Shown in pieces: positions 39,980 through 49,170 of a stretch of 64,000 nucleotides of DNA. Numbering within the stretch: position 1 is the first letter of the stretch; every line of letters starts with the position of its first letter. Both the position numbers and the translations under genes were made by a program. Source of the DNA: JBBDMX01 sp040878035 (GTDB taxonomy: Bacteria > Planctomycetota > Phycisphaerae > Phycisphaerales > Phycisphaeraceae); NCBI GenBank assembly GCA_040878035.1, contig JBBDMX010000053.1, positions 1 through 64,000 on the forward strand, in the 5' to 3' direction. Under the pieces are notes generated by a model that made no database searches, was not told the DNA's origin, and worked only from the letters and a program-made list of their open reading frames with translations.

Positions 39980-41782
39980 TCACTCCGGCCCGATCACCGG
40001 CAGCGACAGAATCTTTGCCTCCACCGTCTGGCGCGTCGGGCTTTCCTTGCTTCCCGTGAGAATGTGCGGGGCGACCTGGTGCGCGACCAGTTGCTGGTAA
40101 TAGTCGCCCAGGCCCTGCCCGGGTGTGCGGCGATGGGCCCAGGCTTCGAGCACCGGCCGCAAGACCAGCACCAGGTCGGCCTGGGGCACGTTCTGGGCGT
40201 ACAGGTCCGCCAGGCGGTCGCCCGCCAGGCGCCCGCCCAGGAAGATGTCGTAATGGCCGGGCTTGTGACCCACCAGGCCGATGTCCGCGGTATACGGCCG
40301 CGCGCAGCCGTTGGGGCAGCCGGTCATGCGCACCGTGATCGGCTCCTCGTCCAGCTCCAGGCGCACGAACTCGCGCTCCAGGTCGTCGAGCACTTCCGGG
40401 ATGATGCGCTCGGCCTCGGTCAGCGCCAGGCCGCAGGTCGGCAGCGCCGGGCACGCCATGGCGCCCCGGCGCACCCCGCTCATGCCCTCGACCTTGGGCA
40501 GGTTGTACGCCTCCACCACGCGCTTGAGCTTCTCCACGTCCCCTTCGCTCAGGTCGCCGAAGATGATGTTCTGGTTGGGCGTCAGAATCACCCGCGGCCC
40601 CAGGCCCTCAACGATCTTGCGGAACGCCGTCTTCATCCGCAGGACTTCGGTGTCCATGATCCGCCCGTTGGCGATGTACTGGCCGTAGAAATACCGCCCA
40701 TCGCCCTGCTCGTGCAGGCCCAGCCAGTCCTGGTGCGCCAAGTGGCCGTTGCCTTGCCACGGTTCGAGCTTGAAGCTCACGCGGCTGACAAACTCCTCGC
40801 GGAAAGCGTCGATGCCCTGTTCCTCGATGATGTACTTGAGCCGGGCGTGCTTGCGGTCGGTCCGATCGCCATAGTCGCGGAACATCTCGGCGATGGTGCG
40901 TACCACCTCGATGGCGTGCTTGGCCGGGGCGTAGCCCAGCGGCGTGCCCAGCCGGGCGTACGTGTCCTCCATCTTGTGCGTCATCCCCAACCCGCCGCCG
41001 ACCAGGATATTGACACCCTTGAACTCGTCCCCTTCGAGAATCGCGATCAGCCCCACATCCTGGCTGTGCACATCCGTCGAGTTGTCATCGTAGAGGCCGA
41101 TGCCCGTCTTGAACTTGCGGGGCAGATATTGCTCGCCATAGAGCGGCTCGCTGTCGAGCGAGCTATCGACCTTTTCGCCGTCGAGCCAGATCTCGTGATA
41201 GGCATGCGTCTGCGGCACCAGGGCGTCGGAAAGCTGCTTCGCCAGGCCCCGTGCCGCCTGGTGTGCCGGATTGGCGAAGGGCGCCGGCGGCGCCATGATG
41301 TTGCGCTCCACGTCCCCGCAGCCGCAGAGCGTGCTGAGCATGACCTGGTTGACGCGCTTGATGGCCTCTTTGAGCGTGCCTTTGAGTACGCCGTGCAACT
41401 GGAAGTTCTGCCGCGTGGTCACCCGCAGGGCGCGGTTGAGCGTGAGTTCCTCGGCGATCTTGTCCATGCCCAGGTATTGCTGGGGCGTCAGGTCGCCGCC
41501 GGGCACCTTGATGCGCGTCATGAAGATGATCTCGCGTTCGCCGCCCAGGACCTTGTTGGCCTCGCGCGCGTCGCGGTCGTCCTGCTGATAGACGCCATGG
41601 TTCTTGAGCAGTTGCTGATCGTCTTGTTCGAAGCCGGGCGAGTCGCTGTGCAGGGCCTGGTCGATCGTGCCGCGGAGGAAATGGCTGTTCTTCTTGGCCT
41701 CTTCGACCTTGGTCTGCTTCTTTTTGCTGGCCAACTGGTGTAGCCGGGTTATCCCGGGGGGGTGGGGGTGCAAATGACCCAT
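39980..41782 (-). CDS. Siroheme sulfite (or nitrite) reductase
   Basis: A 600-residue assimilatory siroheme-[4Fe-4S] reductase with the duplicated half-domain fold. REIIFMTRIKVPGGDLTPQQYL, RVTTRQNFQLHGV, STLCGCGDVERNIMAPP in the first half; CPALPTCGLALTEAERI and TGCPNGCARPYTADIGLVG give the four cluster cysteines. The N-terminal layout fits the sulfite reductase hemoprotein (CysI/Sir) better than nitrite reductase. It gives sulfide for cysteine. No cysJ, cysH or cysG is adjacent, so the electron donor (ferredoxin or CysJ) is unresolved. GGAG is 10 nt before the ATG. Confidence 0.9.
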   Translation of the reverse strand: MGHLHPHPPGITRLHQLASKKKQTKVEEAKKNSHFLRGTIDQALHSDSPGFEQDDQQLLKNHGVYQQDDRDAREANKVLGGEREIIFMTRIKVPGGDLTPQQYLGMDKIAEELTLNRALRVTTRQNFQLHGVLKGTLKEAIKRVNQVMLSTLCGCGDVERNIMAPPAPFANPAHQAARGLAKQLSDALVPQTHAYHEIWLDGEKVDSSLDSEPLYGEQYLPRKFKTGIGLYDDNSTDVHSQDVGLIAILEGDEFKGVNILVGGGLGMTHKMEDTYARLGTPLGYAPAKHAIEVVRTIAEMFRDYGDRTDRKHARLKYIIEEQGIDAFREEFVSRVSFKLEPWQGNGHLAHQDWLGLHEQGDGRYFYGQYIANGRIMDTEVLRMKTAFRKIVEGLGPRVILTPNQNIIFGDLSEGDVEKLKRVVEAYNLPKVEGMSGVRRGAMACPALPTCGLALTEAERIIPEVLDDLEREFVRLELDEEPITVRMTGCPNGCARPYTADIGLVGHKPGHYDIFLGGRLAGDRLADLYAQNVPQADLVLVLRPVLEAWAHRRTPGQGLGDYYQQLVAHQVAPHILTGSKESPTRQTVEAKILSLPVIGPE

Positions 41783-42310
41783 TTTGACATTTCTCCAGAG
41801 GAGGCGGGGTAAATTCGGGGCAGGAGCCGTGGTTCTGAACGGAATCTTAGCCGTCCAGCGGACGGTTGCGACGGCCTCAATCCCGCCGCGGCAGGGGCTA
41901 TCCTACATAAGAGCAATTCTTAACTAGCAGGCCCATGGGCCGGCAAATCTCGCGTAAACCACTTTTTTTCAAGGAATTAGGCCATTGCCGCGGCCCCCGC
42001 CACTGCCGCAGGCCACGCCGGGGGCCAATCAACGGCGGGCAATCATAGCCGTTTATCCCCGAGTACGAAAATTTCTTGCCCGCACTCTTGCATTCCCCAA
42101 AGAATCGGGTAACTTGTATCTGTCAAGCATGGGGAGTCAGCGGAGCGGAGACCACATGTTTGGGGATGAAGTTTTCAGCTAAGGTTACTCTTTCGGTATG
42201 AAGTAAGGAAGCTTGTCGCTTCCGGTATAAAACGTTGCGGCCATGGTTCGTCCCAGACGATGGCACGCGAGTGAGGGATCTGGGACGAAACAGGAAAGTG
42301 GAGAACCACT
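41783..42310. other. Divergent intergenic region before the PEP-CTERM gene
   Basis: 528 bp without a convincing gene. It is less G+C-rich than the flanks and holds a T-run (about 41964-41970) and GGGTAACTTGTATCTGTCAA (42108-42127). It must carry the promoters of both divergent genes, but no clean -35/-10 pair was identified. GTGGAG precedes the PEP-CTERM start. Confidence 0.5.
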
Positions 42311-43345
42311 ATGAAGAGCAAGAGCATGTTTACGATGGGGGCGCTGCTGGCAGCCGCAATGACGGCGGGCACGGCCCAAGGTGTTGTGCAGTTCGACTCG
42401 ACGGGCACCGGGACTTTCGTCGCCGGGCAGAACACGACCCTGTTGGACTGGTTCCCCGGCAATACGCTGGCGGATCAGGGCAACGAGGCAGTCGCCAACT
42501 TCGTTGGCGGCGCTGGCTCAACCGAATTCCACACGTACTACCAGGCCGTGTTGGGCAGCTACACCGTGTCTGGCGTGGGCACTCAGCTTATGCCTGCCGG
42601 AACCGAACTGACGATCGTCGTCGGCTTCCGTGAGCAGGTCGTTGGCGTGTCAGGTAGCCCCGGTGGCACAGGTGCGGCCGCTGAGTTTGCTTGGCTGCCC
42701 GAGGGCGCGGACTACTTCGAGATCTACTTCGATAGCGCCGCCGCCACACTTAACGGTGCCACGGGTACCGGCCCGGCCAATACCCTCAGCGGTGCTGGTT
42801 ACAACCAAGGCCAGTTGATCCTGCGTGCCGATCTTCAGTCGGTGAACAACACGACCTTCACGGTGCTCGACGACAACGCCGGCCCCTTGGATCAGTCGGA
42901 TACCTTCACTGCCGGCAACCAGTACCCCGGCATTGAAACGGTCGGTGGCAACGGCGAAACGCAGTTGACAGCCCGAATTACCGAGTGGGATACGGACTTC
43001 TTCAGCTTCAGCCCCGACGATGCGTTCACCATTCAGTTGGCCCTGCTCCAGAACGTAGGCGTCAATCTGCCCTACGGGTCGATTGACCCCTCGGCAGCCT
43101 TCACCGACAGCGAAAACGCTGGCGCCATCGGCACAGCCGGCAGCGCAACCCTCTTGACAGCCGACATCGGCACCCTCAACGGTGGCCCCGTCGGCGGCGC
43201 CGGCAGCGAGGATATCCAGTTCCAGACGGACACCAATATGTCCTTCAGCCAAGCGACCACGATCATCCCCGAGCCGATCACGGCTGGGCTGAGCTTGATG
43301 GCCCTGGGTGGCCTGGGCGTGAGCGTCCTGCGTCGCCGACGCTAA
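42311..43345 (+). CDS. PEP-CTERM sorting domain protein
   Basis: A 344-residue exported protein. The signal peptide is MKSKSMFTMGALLAAAMTAG with cleavage after AQG. The mature part is Gly/Thr/Asn-rich, beta-like and almost cysteine-free. The C-terminus has the PEP-CTERM tripartite signal IIPEPITAGLSLMALGGLG, then a helix and RRRR. Such proteins are processed by an exosortase and placed in the outer surface or extracellular matrix; no exosortase gene is in the window. The gene is monocistronic, closed by a strong terminator at 43371-43396. Confidence 0.93.
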   Translation: MKSKSMFTMGALLAAAMTAGTAQGVVQFDSTGTGTFVAGQNTTLLDWFPGNTLADQGNEAVANFVGGAGSTEFHTYYQAVLGSYTVSGVGTQLMPAGTELTIVVGFREQVVGVSGSPGGTGAAAEFAWLPEGADYFEIYFDSAAATLNGATGTGPANTLSGAGYNQGQLILRADLQSVNNTTFTVLDDNAGPLDQSDTFTAGNQYPGIETVGGNGETQLTARITEWDTDFFSFSPDDAFTIQLALLQNVGVNLPYGSIDPSAAFTDSENAGAIGTAGSATLLTADIGTLNGGPVGGAGSEDIQFQTDTNMSFSQATTIIPEPITAGLSLMALGGLGVSVLRRRR

Positions 43346-43370
43346 GTCGTCAATCCCTCCGCAACGAAAA

Positions 43371-43396
43371 CCCCGCCGATGAGGCGGGGTTTTTTT
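43371..43396 (+). terminator. Rho-independent terminator
   Basis: Stem CCCCGCC (43371-43377), loop GATGA, GGCGGGG (43383-43389) and seven T. It ends the PEP-CTERM transcript and is the only classical terminator recognised in the window. Confidence 0.93.
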
Positions 43397-43474
43397 GTTG
43401 CTTGGTTTCTCGTGCCCCACCATGGCAGCCTCAAACCGGGCCAAGTGACTTGCGCCGGCCCGAATCGCTCACGA

Positions 43475-44710
43475 TCACGCCACCAGCGACGCCAGCAGTC
43501 GGTTGAAGATGATCCCCGTGTCATACTGTCGAATCGCCTCCGCCAGTCGGCCGGCCGACTGGCGATAGGACGACTGCTCCACCACACGATCCACTGCCAA
43601 GCGGACGCGCCGGCCATTGGCCTGGCCGGCCCGAATCAGTAGTCCCGCGCCGGCGCGCTCCACCGCGCCCATTGTCAGGTACTGGTCCATGTTGGACGCC
43701 ACGCCGATCACCGGCGTGCCCTGGGCCAGCGCCTGGTAGACCGGCGCACTGCCGCCATTGCACACCACCACCGCGCTGCGTGCCGCCGCGGCCTCACCGG
43801 GCAGGTACTTGGCCACCCGCGCATTGGCGGGCGCCTGCGCCACCTCGATCCGTCCAGCCGTCGCCGCCATCACTTGTCCCGAGTAGTCCGCCAGGCTCCC
43901 CAGAATCTCCGGCAGCAGGTTCACCTGCCCCGACGAGCCCAGCGTGACGTAGATCGGCGGCGGCTGTGCCGGTACCCGGTCCCACCACGCCGGCGGATCA
44001 TTGGGCGGCGACCAGGTCACCGGCCCGATGTAGTGGTGGTTGGCAGGTGGCTTCCGCGTCGCCACCAGTTCCGGCACATCGGCATAAAGGACGTGATCGC
44101 CCCAAGTGTAGACGTCCGTCAGTCCACCCAGCAACGGCAGCCCGTGCTCCCGCCGCAGCCGATTCATGGTGCGTGCGTGACTGGCAAAGACCACCGGCCG
44201 CGCCAGGTCGAACACGCACTGTCCCAGCCCAGGTCCCAGTAGCCGAGCCAAGGCATGCTCGGGAAGGGGGAACCGCTTCTGGGCCGCATAGGGGCTCCAG
44301 TGCGCATTGGTGAGGTTGATATACGGCACACCTTCCAGCGGCGCCGACACCGCCAGCGACAAGCGAAAGTCGCCGATGACCGCTGCCGGCTTGATCTGCC
44401 CGAGCAATTGGCGATCGCGGGCGATGTATGCAACCAGTTCGTCGCGTTGATAGAGGGGCGCGCCTGCGGCCAAACGGTCCAGAAAAACCTGTGACGCGAT
44501 CGTGTCGATAGCGTGGCGTTGCCAGGACGGCTCGGTCAGCATGTCCATACCGCGCCGATCGCAGGCGAAGTGGACCTCGTACCGGCCCAAGTCCAGTGCG
44601 CGCGCCAGCACCGCCGGCCGGGCGACGTGCGCCAAGGTTACCGCCTCAGCAACGAAAAGGATGCGCGGCTTTTCCCCTGCCGGTTCAATCTGACTCAACG
44701 GGGCGCTCAC
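43475..44710 (-). CDS. GT1-like glycosyltransferase (GT-B fold)
   Basis: A 411-residue UDP/nucleotide-sugar glycosyltransferase of the MGT/GT1 type. The N-terminal domain begins RILFVAEAVTLAHVARPAVLARAL; the C-terminal donor domain has PPIYVTLGSSGQVNLLPEIL, KYLPGEAAAARSAVVVCNGGSAPVYQALAQGTPVIGVASNMDQ, which is the usual donor-binding block (here with N-G-G-S in place of H-G-G). Such enzymes glycosylate lipids, polyketides and other small molecules. It overlaps the epimerase gene by ATGA (44707-44710) and is the last gene of the six-gene cluster that starts at 49974. Confidence 0.88.
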   Translation of the reverse strand: MSAPLSQIEPAGEKPRILFVAEAVTLAHVARPAVLARALDLGRYEVHFACDRRGMDMLTEPSWQRHAIDTIASQVFLDRLAAGAPLYQRDELVAYIARDRQLLGQIKPAAVIGDFRLSLAVSAPLEGVPYINLTNAHWSPYAAQKRFPLPEHALARLLGPGLGQCVFDLARPVVFASHARTMNRLRREHGLPLLGGLTDVYTWGDHVLYADVPELVATRKPPANHHYIGPVTWSPPNDPPAWWDRVPAQPPPIYVTLGSSGQVNLLPEILGSLADYSGQVMAATAGRIEVAQAPANARVAKYLPGEAAAARSAVVVCNGGSAPVYQALAQGTPVIGVASNMDQYLTMGAVERAGAGLLIRAGQANGRRVRLAVDRVVEQSSYRQSAGRLAEAIRQYDTGIIFNRLLASLVA

Positions 44711-45873
44711 GCAGCGTCTTTCCTGGCTTCGCCCAGCAAGTTGTGGTGACGCAACTCCTCTTCAGCTTGGGCCGAACGGTCCACCGTATCCTGACGGCGC
44801 GCCCAGTGCAGGAACTCCTGCAAGCCTTGGCGCAGCGACGTGCGCGGCTCATAGCCCAGCCGTTGGCGGGCACGGGCCAGGTCGGCATAGCAGGCCCATA
44901 CGTCGCCGACACGGAACTTGCTGGTGTCTTCCAAGTCGCCGCCAAGTTGCACCAGATCGCGCAAGGTTTCCGCCAACTCATGGATTGTGTGACCTTCACC
45001 GGCGCCGATGTTGATGCACTCGCCGGCAGGCACATCGGCGGTCAGCGCCAACACATTGGCCGCCACCACATCCGACACGTGCACAAAGTCCCGCCGCGGC
45101 AGCCCATGCTCGTACAAGGCAATGGGCTGGCCGGCCATCAGGCGGTTATAGAACACCGAGACCACACCCGTATAAGGATTGCCCAATGCCTGCCGCGAAC
45201 CATAAACATTGAAGTAGCGCAAGCACACCACCGGCAGGCCTTGTGTCTTGGCGGCCAGGATGCAGTAGTCTTCCTGCTGCTTCTTGGTCCAACCGTAGAC
45301 GGAGATCGGTGCGCACGGACGGTCTTCCTGTGTGGCCACGGGCGCTACCGGCTGGTCGGTGTTGGGACAGTGCGTGTCAAAGTCACCGGCTTCCATGGCC
45401 TGACGCTCGCGCAAATTGGGATAGACGATCATCCCGTCCCGGCGTTGGCAGGTGCCTTCACCATAGACCGCGCGGGAGGAGGCGAGCACGACACGGCGCA
45501 GGGGCTGCGCCTTGCCTGCCGCGGCGGCACGCTGGCGCGCCGCCAAAACATCCAGCAGCGTCGCTGTGCCGGCGACGTTGGTGTCCACGTAAGAGCGCAT
45601 CTCGTACATGCTCTGCCCCACGCCGGTGAGCGAGGCGAAGTGATACACGGCATCGATACCGACCAGGGCACGTTGGATATCGTGGGGATGGCGCACGTCG
45701 CCGGGCACCAACTCAACCTGAGGGTGCAGATATGCCGGTCGCGAGGCGTGGGGACCATGCACTTGCGGATCAAGCAGATCCAGGGCGCGGACCTGATGTC
45801 CACGCTTGATCAATTCGTCGGCGGTGTGCGAGCCGATGAAGCCCGCCCCACCAGTGATCAGAATGTTAGCCAT
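44707..45873 (-). CDS. NAD-dependent epimerase/dehydratase
   Basis: A 388-residue extended short-chain dehydrogenase. NILITGGAGFIGSHTADELIKRGHQV binds NAD; YHFASLTGVGQSMYEMRSYVDTN, VVLASSRAVYGEG and YGWTKKQQEDYCILAA (catalytic YxxxK) follow, with the nucleotide-sugar loop VSVFYNRLMAGQPIALYEHG. It resembles nucleotide-sugar 4-epimerases or 4,6-dehydratases and probably makes the sugar donor for the overlapping glycosyltransferase. A segment of about 35 residues (ERQAMEAGDFDTHCPNTDQP) between strands is not usual for the family core. Confidence 0.92.
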   Translation of the reverse strand: MANILITGGAGFIGSHTADELIKRGHQVRALDLLDPQVHGPHASRPAYLHPQVELVPGDVRHPHDIQRALVGIDAVYHFASLTGVGQSMYEMRSYVDTNVAGTATLLDVLAARQRAAAAGKAQPLRRVVLASSRAVYGEGTCQRRDGMIVYPNLRERQAMEAGDFDTHCPNTDQPVAPVATQEDRPCAPISVYGWTKKQQEDYCILAAKTQGLPVVCLRYFNVYGSRQALGNPYTGVVSVFYNRLMAGQPIALYEHGLPRRDFVHVSDVVAANVLALTADVPAGECINIGAGEGHTIHELAETLRDLVQLGGDLEDTSKFRVGDVWACYADLARARQRLGYEPRTSLRQGLQEFLHWARRQDTVDRSAQAEEELRHHNLLGEARKDAA

Positions 45874-45906
45874 GGCTGGCGATCTCCTCACAAAACACGC
45901 GCCGGC

Positions 45907-47034
45907 TCAATCGGTCTTGCGCAAGTGTTCCAGCGGCAGGCGCAGCGAGCGGGCGCGCGGGGCGGCGCCGTGGCCGAGGCGGCCCATGAACATGGCGCGC
46001 TGCGCGGTTTCCTGGCCCACCAGGCCCGCCAGGCCTTCCGCCACGGCGCGGGCGGTCTGCTGGGCCTTGGCGTCCTGCACGAATGTCACTTTGTTCCACA
46101 CGTAGTTGGCGAAGATCAGCGGGGTCATTTCCGGCTGGAACTGGAGGCCGAGCTTGGCGCTGGTCAGCCAGAAGCGTTGCACCGCGGCGCCGGCGGCGAC
46201 GTAGTCGTCGATGCCCTGGGGCGCACGCTCCGCCAGCAGCAGGAAGTGGGCGCCGCACTTAAGCGCGGGCATGTAGTCCAACTGGAGGCGCGGCATGGCC
46301 GTGCCCATCAGCCGGTTCATCGTGCGCACCCGGCCCCAGCTCTTCATCGCCCATTCCATCATGCGCAGCGTCATCGTGCCCAGGCCGATGGCCTGATCCG
46401 GCATGCGATCGTCGCTGTAACGGTTGCGCCAATGAATCACGTGCTTGTGGACGCGGTAGCATTCCTCGGTGGTCAGACGAATATGGGCGCTCTTGAAGAG
46501 CAGCCGCGCCACGCCGCGGCGGGCATCGCCTTCGATCCAGCGGATGGCAAATCCGAGGGCCGCAGGCAGGGCCTGCTCAAGGGCGCGTTTCTCCTGGGGC
46601 ACAAGCGCACGCGGATGCATCGGCCGGCGCTGCGTGGTGCGCGAAGGGATCACGTCCACCAGCGGGTCGCGCGCGATGCTGGGGTCCTCGTGGAAGCGCA
46701 CATCGTAAATGGGCGTGTGCTCAGGGGCGTCACCGCGGCGGGCGTATGCGACGCCAAGGCCCTGGGCCGACGCGGCGATGCGAATCGTCTCCAGCAGGAT
46801 GCCATGCGCGAGCTGGCTGGCCCGGCCCTGAAGGTCGTAAACGACGGTCTGTCGCGTGTCGAAGGCGTGCACCGCCAGGTGATGGTCGTCAATGATTTCG
46901 AAGCGCCAGGGCTGCGTGTTGTCGCCGCTGGGCGCCCAGCGCGCCAGCTCAAGAATGCGCTGGATGCAGGTCCTCTCTCCCTTCTGAGGGAGAGGGTTAG
47001 GGTGAGGGTGCGAGGCTGTGGCTTGCGTCAACAT
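45907..47034 (-). CDS. Nitroreductase-family flavoprotein
   Basis: A 375-residue nitroreductase-fold protein. LELARWAPSGDNTQPWRFEI is the FMN-binding N-terminal block; HGILLETIRIAASAQGLGVAY and AVQRFWLTSAKLGLQFQPEM are later family helices. It is longer than typical nitroreductases (about 200), and fits the class that accompanies ThiF/E1-like genes, including azoline oxidases of the SagB/ThcOx kind. The N-terminal HPHPNPLPQKGERT is translated from a widespread CCCTCTCCC palindrome (46969-47008), so the true start may differ. The thiF gene lies upstream in the same direction. Confidence 0.85.
   Translation of the reverse strand: MLTQATASHPHPNPLPQKGERTCIQRILELARWAPSGDNTQPWRFEIIDDHHLAVHAFDTRQTVVYDLQGRASQLAHGILLETIRIAASAQGLGVAYARRGDAPEHTPIYDVRFHEDPSIARDPLVDVIPSRTTQRRPMHPRALVPQEKRALEQALPAALGFAIRWIEGDARRGVARLLFKSAHIRLTTEECYRVHKHVIHWRNRYSDDRMPDQAIGLGTMTLRMMEWAMKSWGRVRTMNRLMGTAMPRLQLDYMPALKCGAHFLLLAERAPQGIDDYVAAGAAVQRFWLTSAKLGLQFQPEMTPLIFANYVWNKVTFVQDAKAQQTARAVAEGLAGLVGQETAQRAMFMGRLGHGAAPRARSLRLPLEHLRKTD
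46969..47008. repeat. CCCTCTCCC/GGGAGAGGG palindrome, copy 2
   Basis: TCTCTCCCTTCTGAGGGAGAG and the TTAGGGTGAGGG tail; read on the minus strand in frame it gives HPHPNPLPQKGER at the N-terminus of the nitroreductase gene. Confidence 0.85.
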
Positions 47035-47089
47035 AGCTTCAAAGCCGTCGGCCAGGGGTCTGTGTGTTATGTCGGCGCCCGTTCATCCG

Positions 47090-47137
47090 CAGATCCCCCC
47101 ACCCCGCCCTCTCCCACCCCGGAGGGGAGAGGGGGTA
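47090..47137. repeat. CCCTCTCCC/GGGAGAGGG palindrome, copy 3
   Basis: CCGCCCTCTCCC-ACCCCGGAG-GGGAGAGGGGG between the thiF-like and nitroreductase genes, 82 bp from copy 2. Confidence 0.85.
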
Positions 47138-47140
47138 AAG

Positions 47141-48001
47141 TCACGACTCGACCGTCACTGCCTCGGCGCCCACGCGCAGCGGCTCGGCGGGATCCTGGAG
47201 CGCCCACGGCGTCCAGCGCGTACGCACGAATGCATAGCGGTAAGCGTCGAACTGAAGTCCTTCGGGCGCGGCGATGATCGGCGGGTCGTTGCGGTCCAGC
47301 AGGATCTTGAGCACCTGCGTACCCGCCACGCCGGCACACAGATCGACGCCCATGGGCTTGGACGGCCCCTTGTGGTTTTTCAGATCGATGGTCGAAGGGT
47401 CGCGCAGGTAGGGTGCCTGGAGTGACGCCGGCGCCAAGCCGCAGTAGAAGCGGCGAAGCTGCTCCACCTCATCGTGACCCTCCAGGCGGAAGTATTCCTC
47501 GAAGGTGACGCCGCCGGGAAGGAAGTTGAGCAGCGCCACGCTCATGCCCAGCGGCGCCGCGGTGACGGCGGGAATGCCCAGCTTGGCGCAGGCGGCAAAG
47601 ACGGCGCAACGTTCACGCACCGCGAAGAAGTCCAGGCCATCCACATAAACATCCGCGCCCTCGAGAAAAGCCTCGACGTTGGCGGCATTAATGCCCTGGT
47701 GAAACTCACTGTTGATGACCAGATCCGGGTTGATGTCCAGGGCACGATCGGTCATCACCTCAATCTTGGGTTGGCCCATGGTCGATTGGCTGGCGCCGGC
47801 TTGCCGGTTCACATTCGCCAACTCGAAAACATCCAGGTCCGAGAGCGTGAACCGTCCGATGCCCAATCGCGTTAAGGTTTCCAGATGCCTTCCCCCCACC
47901 CCGCCAAGGCCGGCGATGGCGACGCACTTGCCCCGCAGTTCCTCCTGTTCCAGCTCGGTCACCCAGCCGAGATTCCGGCTGAAGCGTTCCTGGTATGCCA
48001 C
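47141..48001 (-). CDS. ThiF/MoeB/E1-like adenylating enzyme
   Basis: A 286-residue E1-superfamily protein. GKCVAIAGLGGVGGRHLETL (GxGGxG at 31-36), LSDLDVFELANVNRQAGAS (the D and R of the adenylation site) and GQPKIEVMTDRALDINPDL match ThiF/MoeB. The usual CxxC pairs for zinc are absent; candidate catalytic cysteines lie in FYCGLAP and DLCAGVAG. E1-like enzymes adenylate a C-terminal carboxylate. GTG 48001 is preferred (AGGTG 5-6 nt upstream, family start VAYQERFSRNLG); an ATG at 48082 would add an unlikely extension. It is the third gene of the FeeM-ThiF-nitroreductase cluster. Confidence 0.88.
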   Translation of the reverse strand: MAYQERFSRNLGWVTELEQEELRGKCVAIAGLGGVGGRHLETLTRLGIGRFTLSDLDVFELANVNRQAGASQSTMGQPKIEVMTDRALDINPDLVINSEFHQGINAANVEAFLEGADVYVDGLDFFAVRERCAVFAACAKLGIPAVTAAPLGMSVALLNFLPGGVTFEEYFRLEGHDEVEQLRRFYCGLAPASLQAPYLRDPSTIDLKNHKGPSKPMGVDLCAGVAGTQVLKILLDRNDPPIIAAPEGLQFDAYRYAFVRTRWTPWALQDPAEPLRVGAEAVTVES

Positions 48002-48112
48002 GGGGTCACCTGTAGGGCTCAGTGATGCGCAGCAACGTCCCGGGCGCCCGTGCCACGCGGAGGTCTTCAAGCTTAGAATCATAGCTTATCGGTCCATGAA
48101 GTGGTAGCTTGG

Positions 48113-48982
48113 TCACGATTGCTCCGACAAAATGGGGGAAATGGGCTGCGCCTTGGCGCGCAGATACTGATCCACGGCCGACCCGGTGACGAGGCGAGGA
48201 TCGAACGTGAAGCGGTCGGCGTAGAGCGACGCCGGAACGGGCGACTCGGTCACGAACGCCAGGCCGCGCGGCTTGTTGGGCAGCAGCAGCTTGGCCAGGT
48301 CCATGCGCAGCAGGACGACCGGCGCGTCGCAGACGGTCGGATGCGTGTCGAGTTCCCCGATCAGTTCAAACGCCAGGGCCCGCCGGTAGAACGGCGCGTG
48401 GTGCGGGTGGACGCCGATGACGATATCGTCGCAGCCGGTGGCCACCGCGTAGTAAATGCCGATGCGCATGAGGCCGAAGAGGGACACCAGCGAACGCGCC
48501 AGGTGCTCGCGGCGGTCAGCGAACAGTCCGATCTCGCAGAGCCGCCGGCCACGCTGGCGCAGGGCCTCCAGTTCCTTGCGATACACCAGATCCAGCGGCA
48601 AACCCTGCTGGCCGTCGAGCATGCACGTTAACGTGGAGATGACCTGCGGCCCCAGCAGGCCCAGCACCACGGCGCTGCTGCCCCGCGCCGCCTGTCGAAC
48701 CGTGTGAACCTCAAACGGATTGGCCGGGATGATGTCTATGCGCCGGTAGGCGTGATACACCAGGCGCCAGGCGTCGATGACCTCTTCAAGCGAGCCGGCC
48801 ACCTGGAATGAGAGGCCCGTGGACTTGCCCGACGGGACGGTCACCGCGGCATCGATGCGGACGCGGTCGCCGCCGGGCGCCGCCGACGCATCATCCAGGG
48901 CCCGATCATGTGTCCGGACCCCCTCTGCAGCCGGTTCGGGCTGGCCATGGCAATCCTGGACAGGCGAAGCATTGCGGACCAT
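48113..48982 (-). CDS. FeeM-like N-acyltransferase, paralogue B
   Basis: A 289-residue GNAT-fold protein similar to N-acyl amino acid synthase FeeM and to autoinducer-synthase-like acyltransferases that take acyl-ACP. EEVIDAWRLVYHAYRRIDII, SAVVLGLLGPQVISTLTCML, GLPLDLVYRKELEALRQRGR, LCEIGLFADRRE and IGVHPHHAPFYRRALAFELIGE follow the same order as in paralogue A (49171-49974). The first 45 residues are extra and look disordered. GGAG is 8 nt before ATG 48982. Product unknown; probably a long-chain N-acyl amino acid or related amide. Confidence 0.8.
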   Translation of the reverse strand: MVRNASPVQDCHGQPEPAAEGVRTHDRALDDASAAPGGDRVRIDAAVTVPSGKSTGLSFQVAGSLEEVIDAWRLVYHAYRRIDIIPANPFEVHTVRQAARGSSAVVLGLLGPQVISTLTCMLDGQQGLPLDLVYRKELEALRQRGRRLCEIGLFADRREHLARSLVSLFGLMRIGIYYAVATGCDDIVIGVHPHHAPFYRRALAFELIGELDTHPTVCDAPVVLLRMDLAKLLLPNKPRGLAFVTESPVPASLYADRFTFDPRLVTGSAVDQYLRAKAQPISPILSEQS

Positions 48983-49170
48983 TGTTCAACTCCAATCGGA
49001 CCATCCCCTATGGCGCTTTCGGGTGATTGGCTGATCGAGTTCACCGCGCGGCCTGCGCGCTGTAGAGATCACGGCGGGTCTGGACGGTTTGTAACGGATG
49101 TAGCGATTACGGGACGGAATGGCGCGCACGAACACCCAAATCAGAGGCTAGGCCGCAAGCGGCGCCCGGA

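Noticed and set aside
41985..42182. A 65-residue plus-strand frame before the PEP-CTERM gene
   Set aside because: No ribosome-binding site and no protein-like pattern; probably leader or promoter DNA.
42259..42275. Sigma54-like site TGGCACG before the PEP-CTERM gene
   Set aside because: TGGCAC is present, but the -12 element TTGC is not at the required distance (TGAGG instead).
44596..47277. A long plus-strand open frame of 893 residues
   Set aside because: It is antisense to the glycosyltransferase, epimerase and nitroreductase genes, which have clear family motifs; long antisense frames are normal in such G+C-rich DNA.
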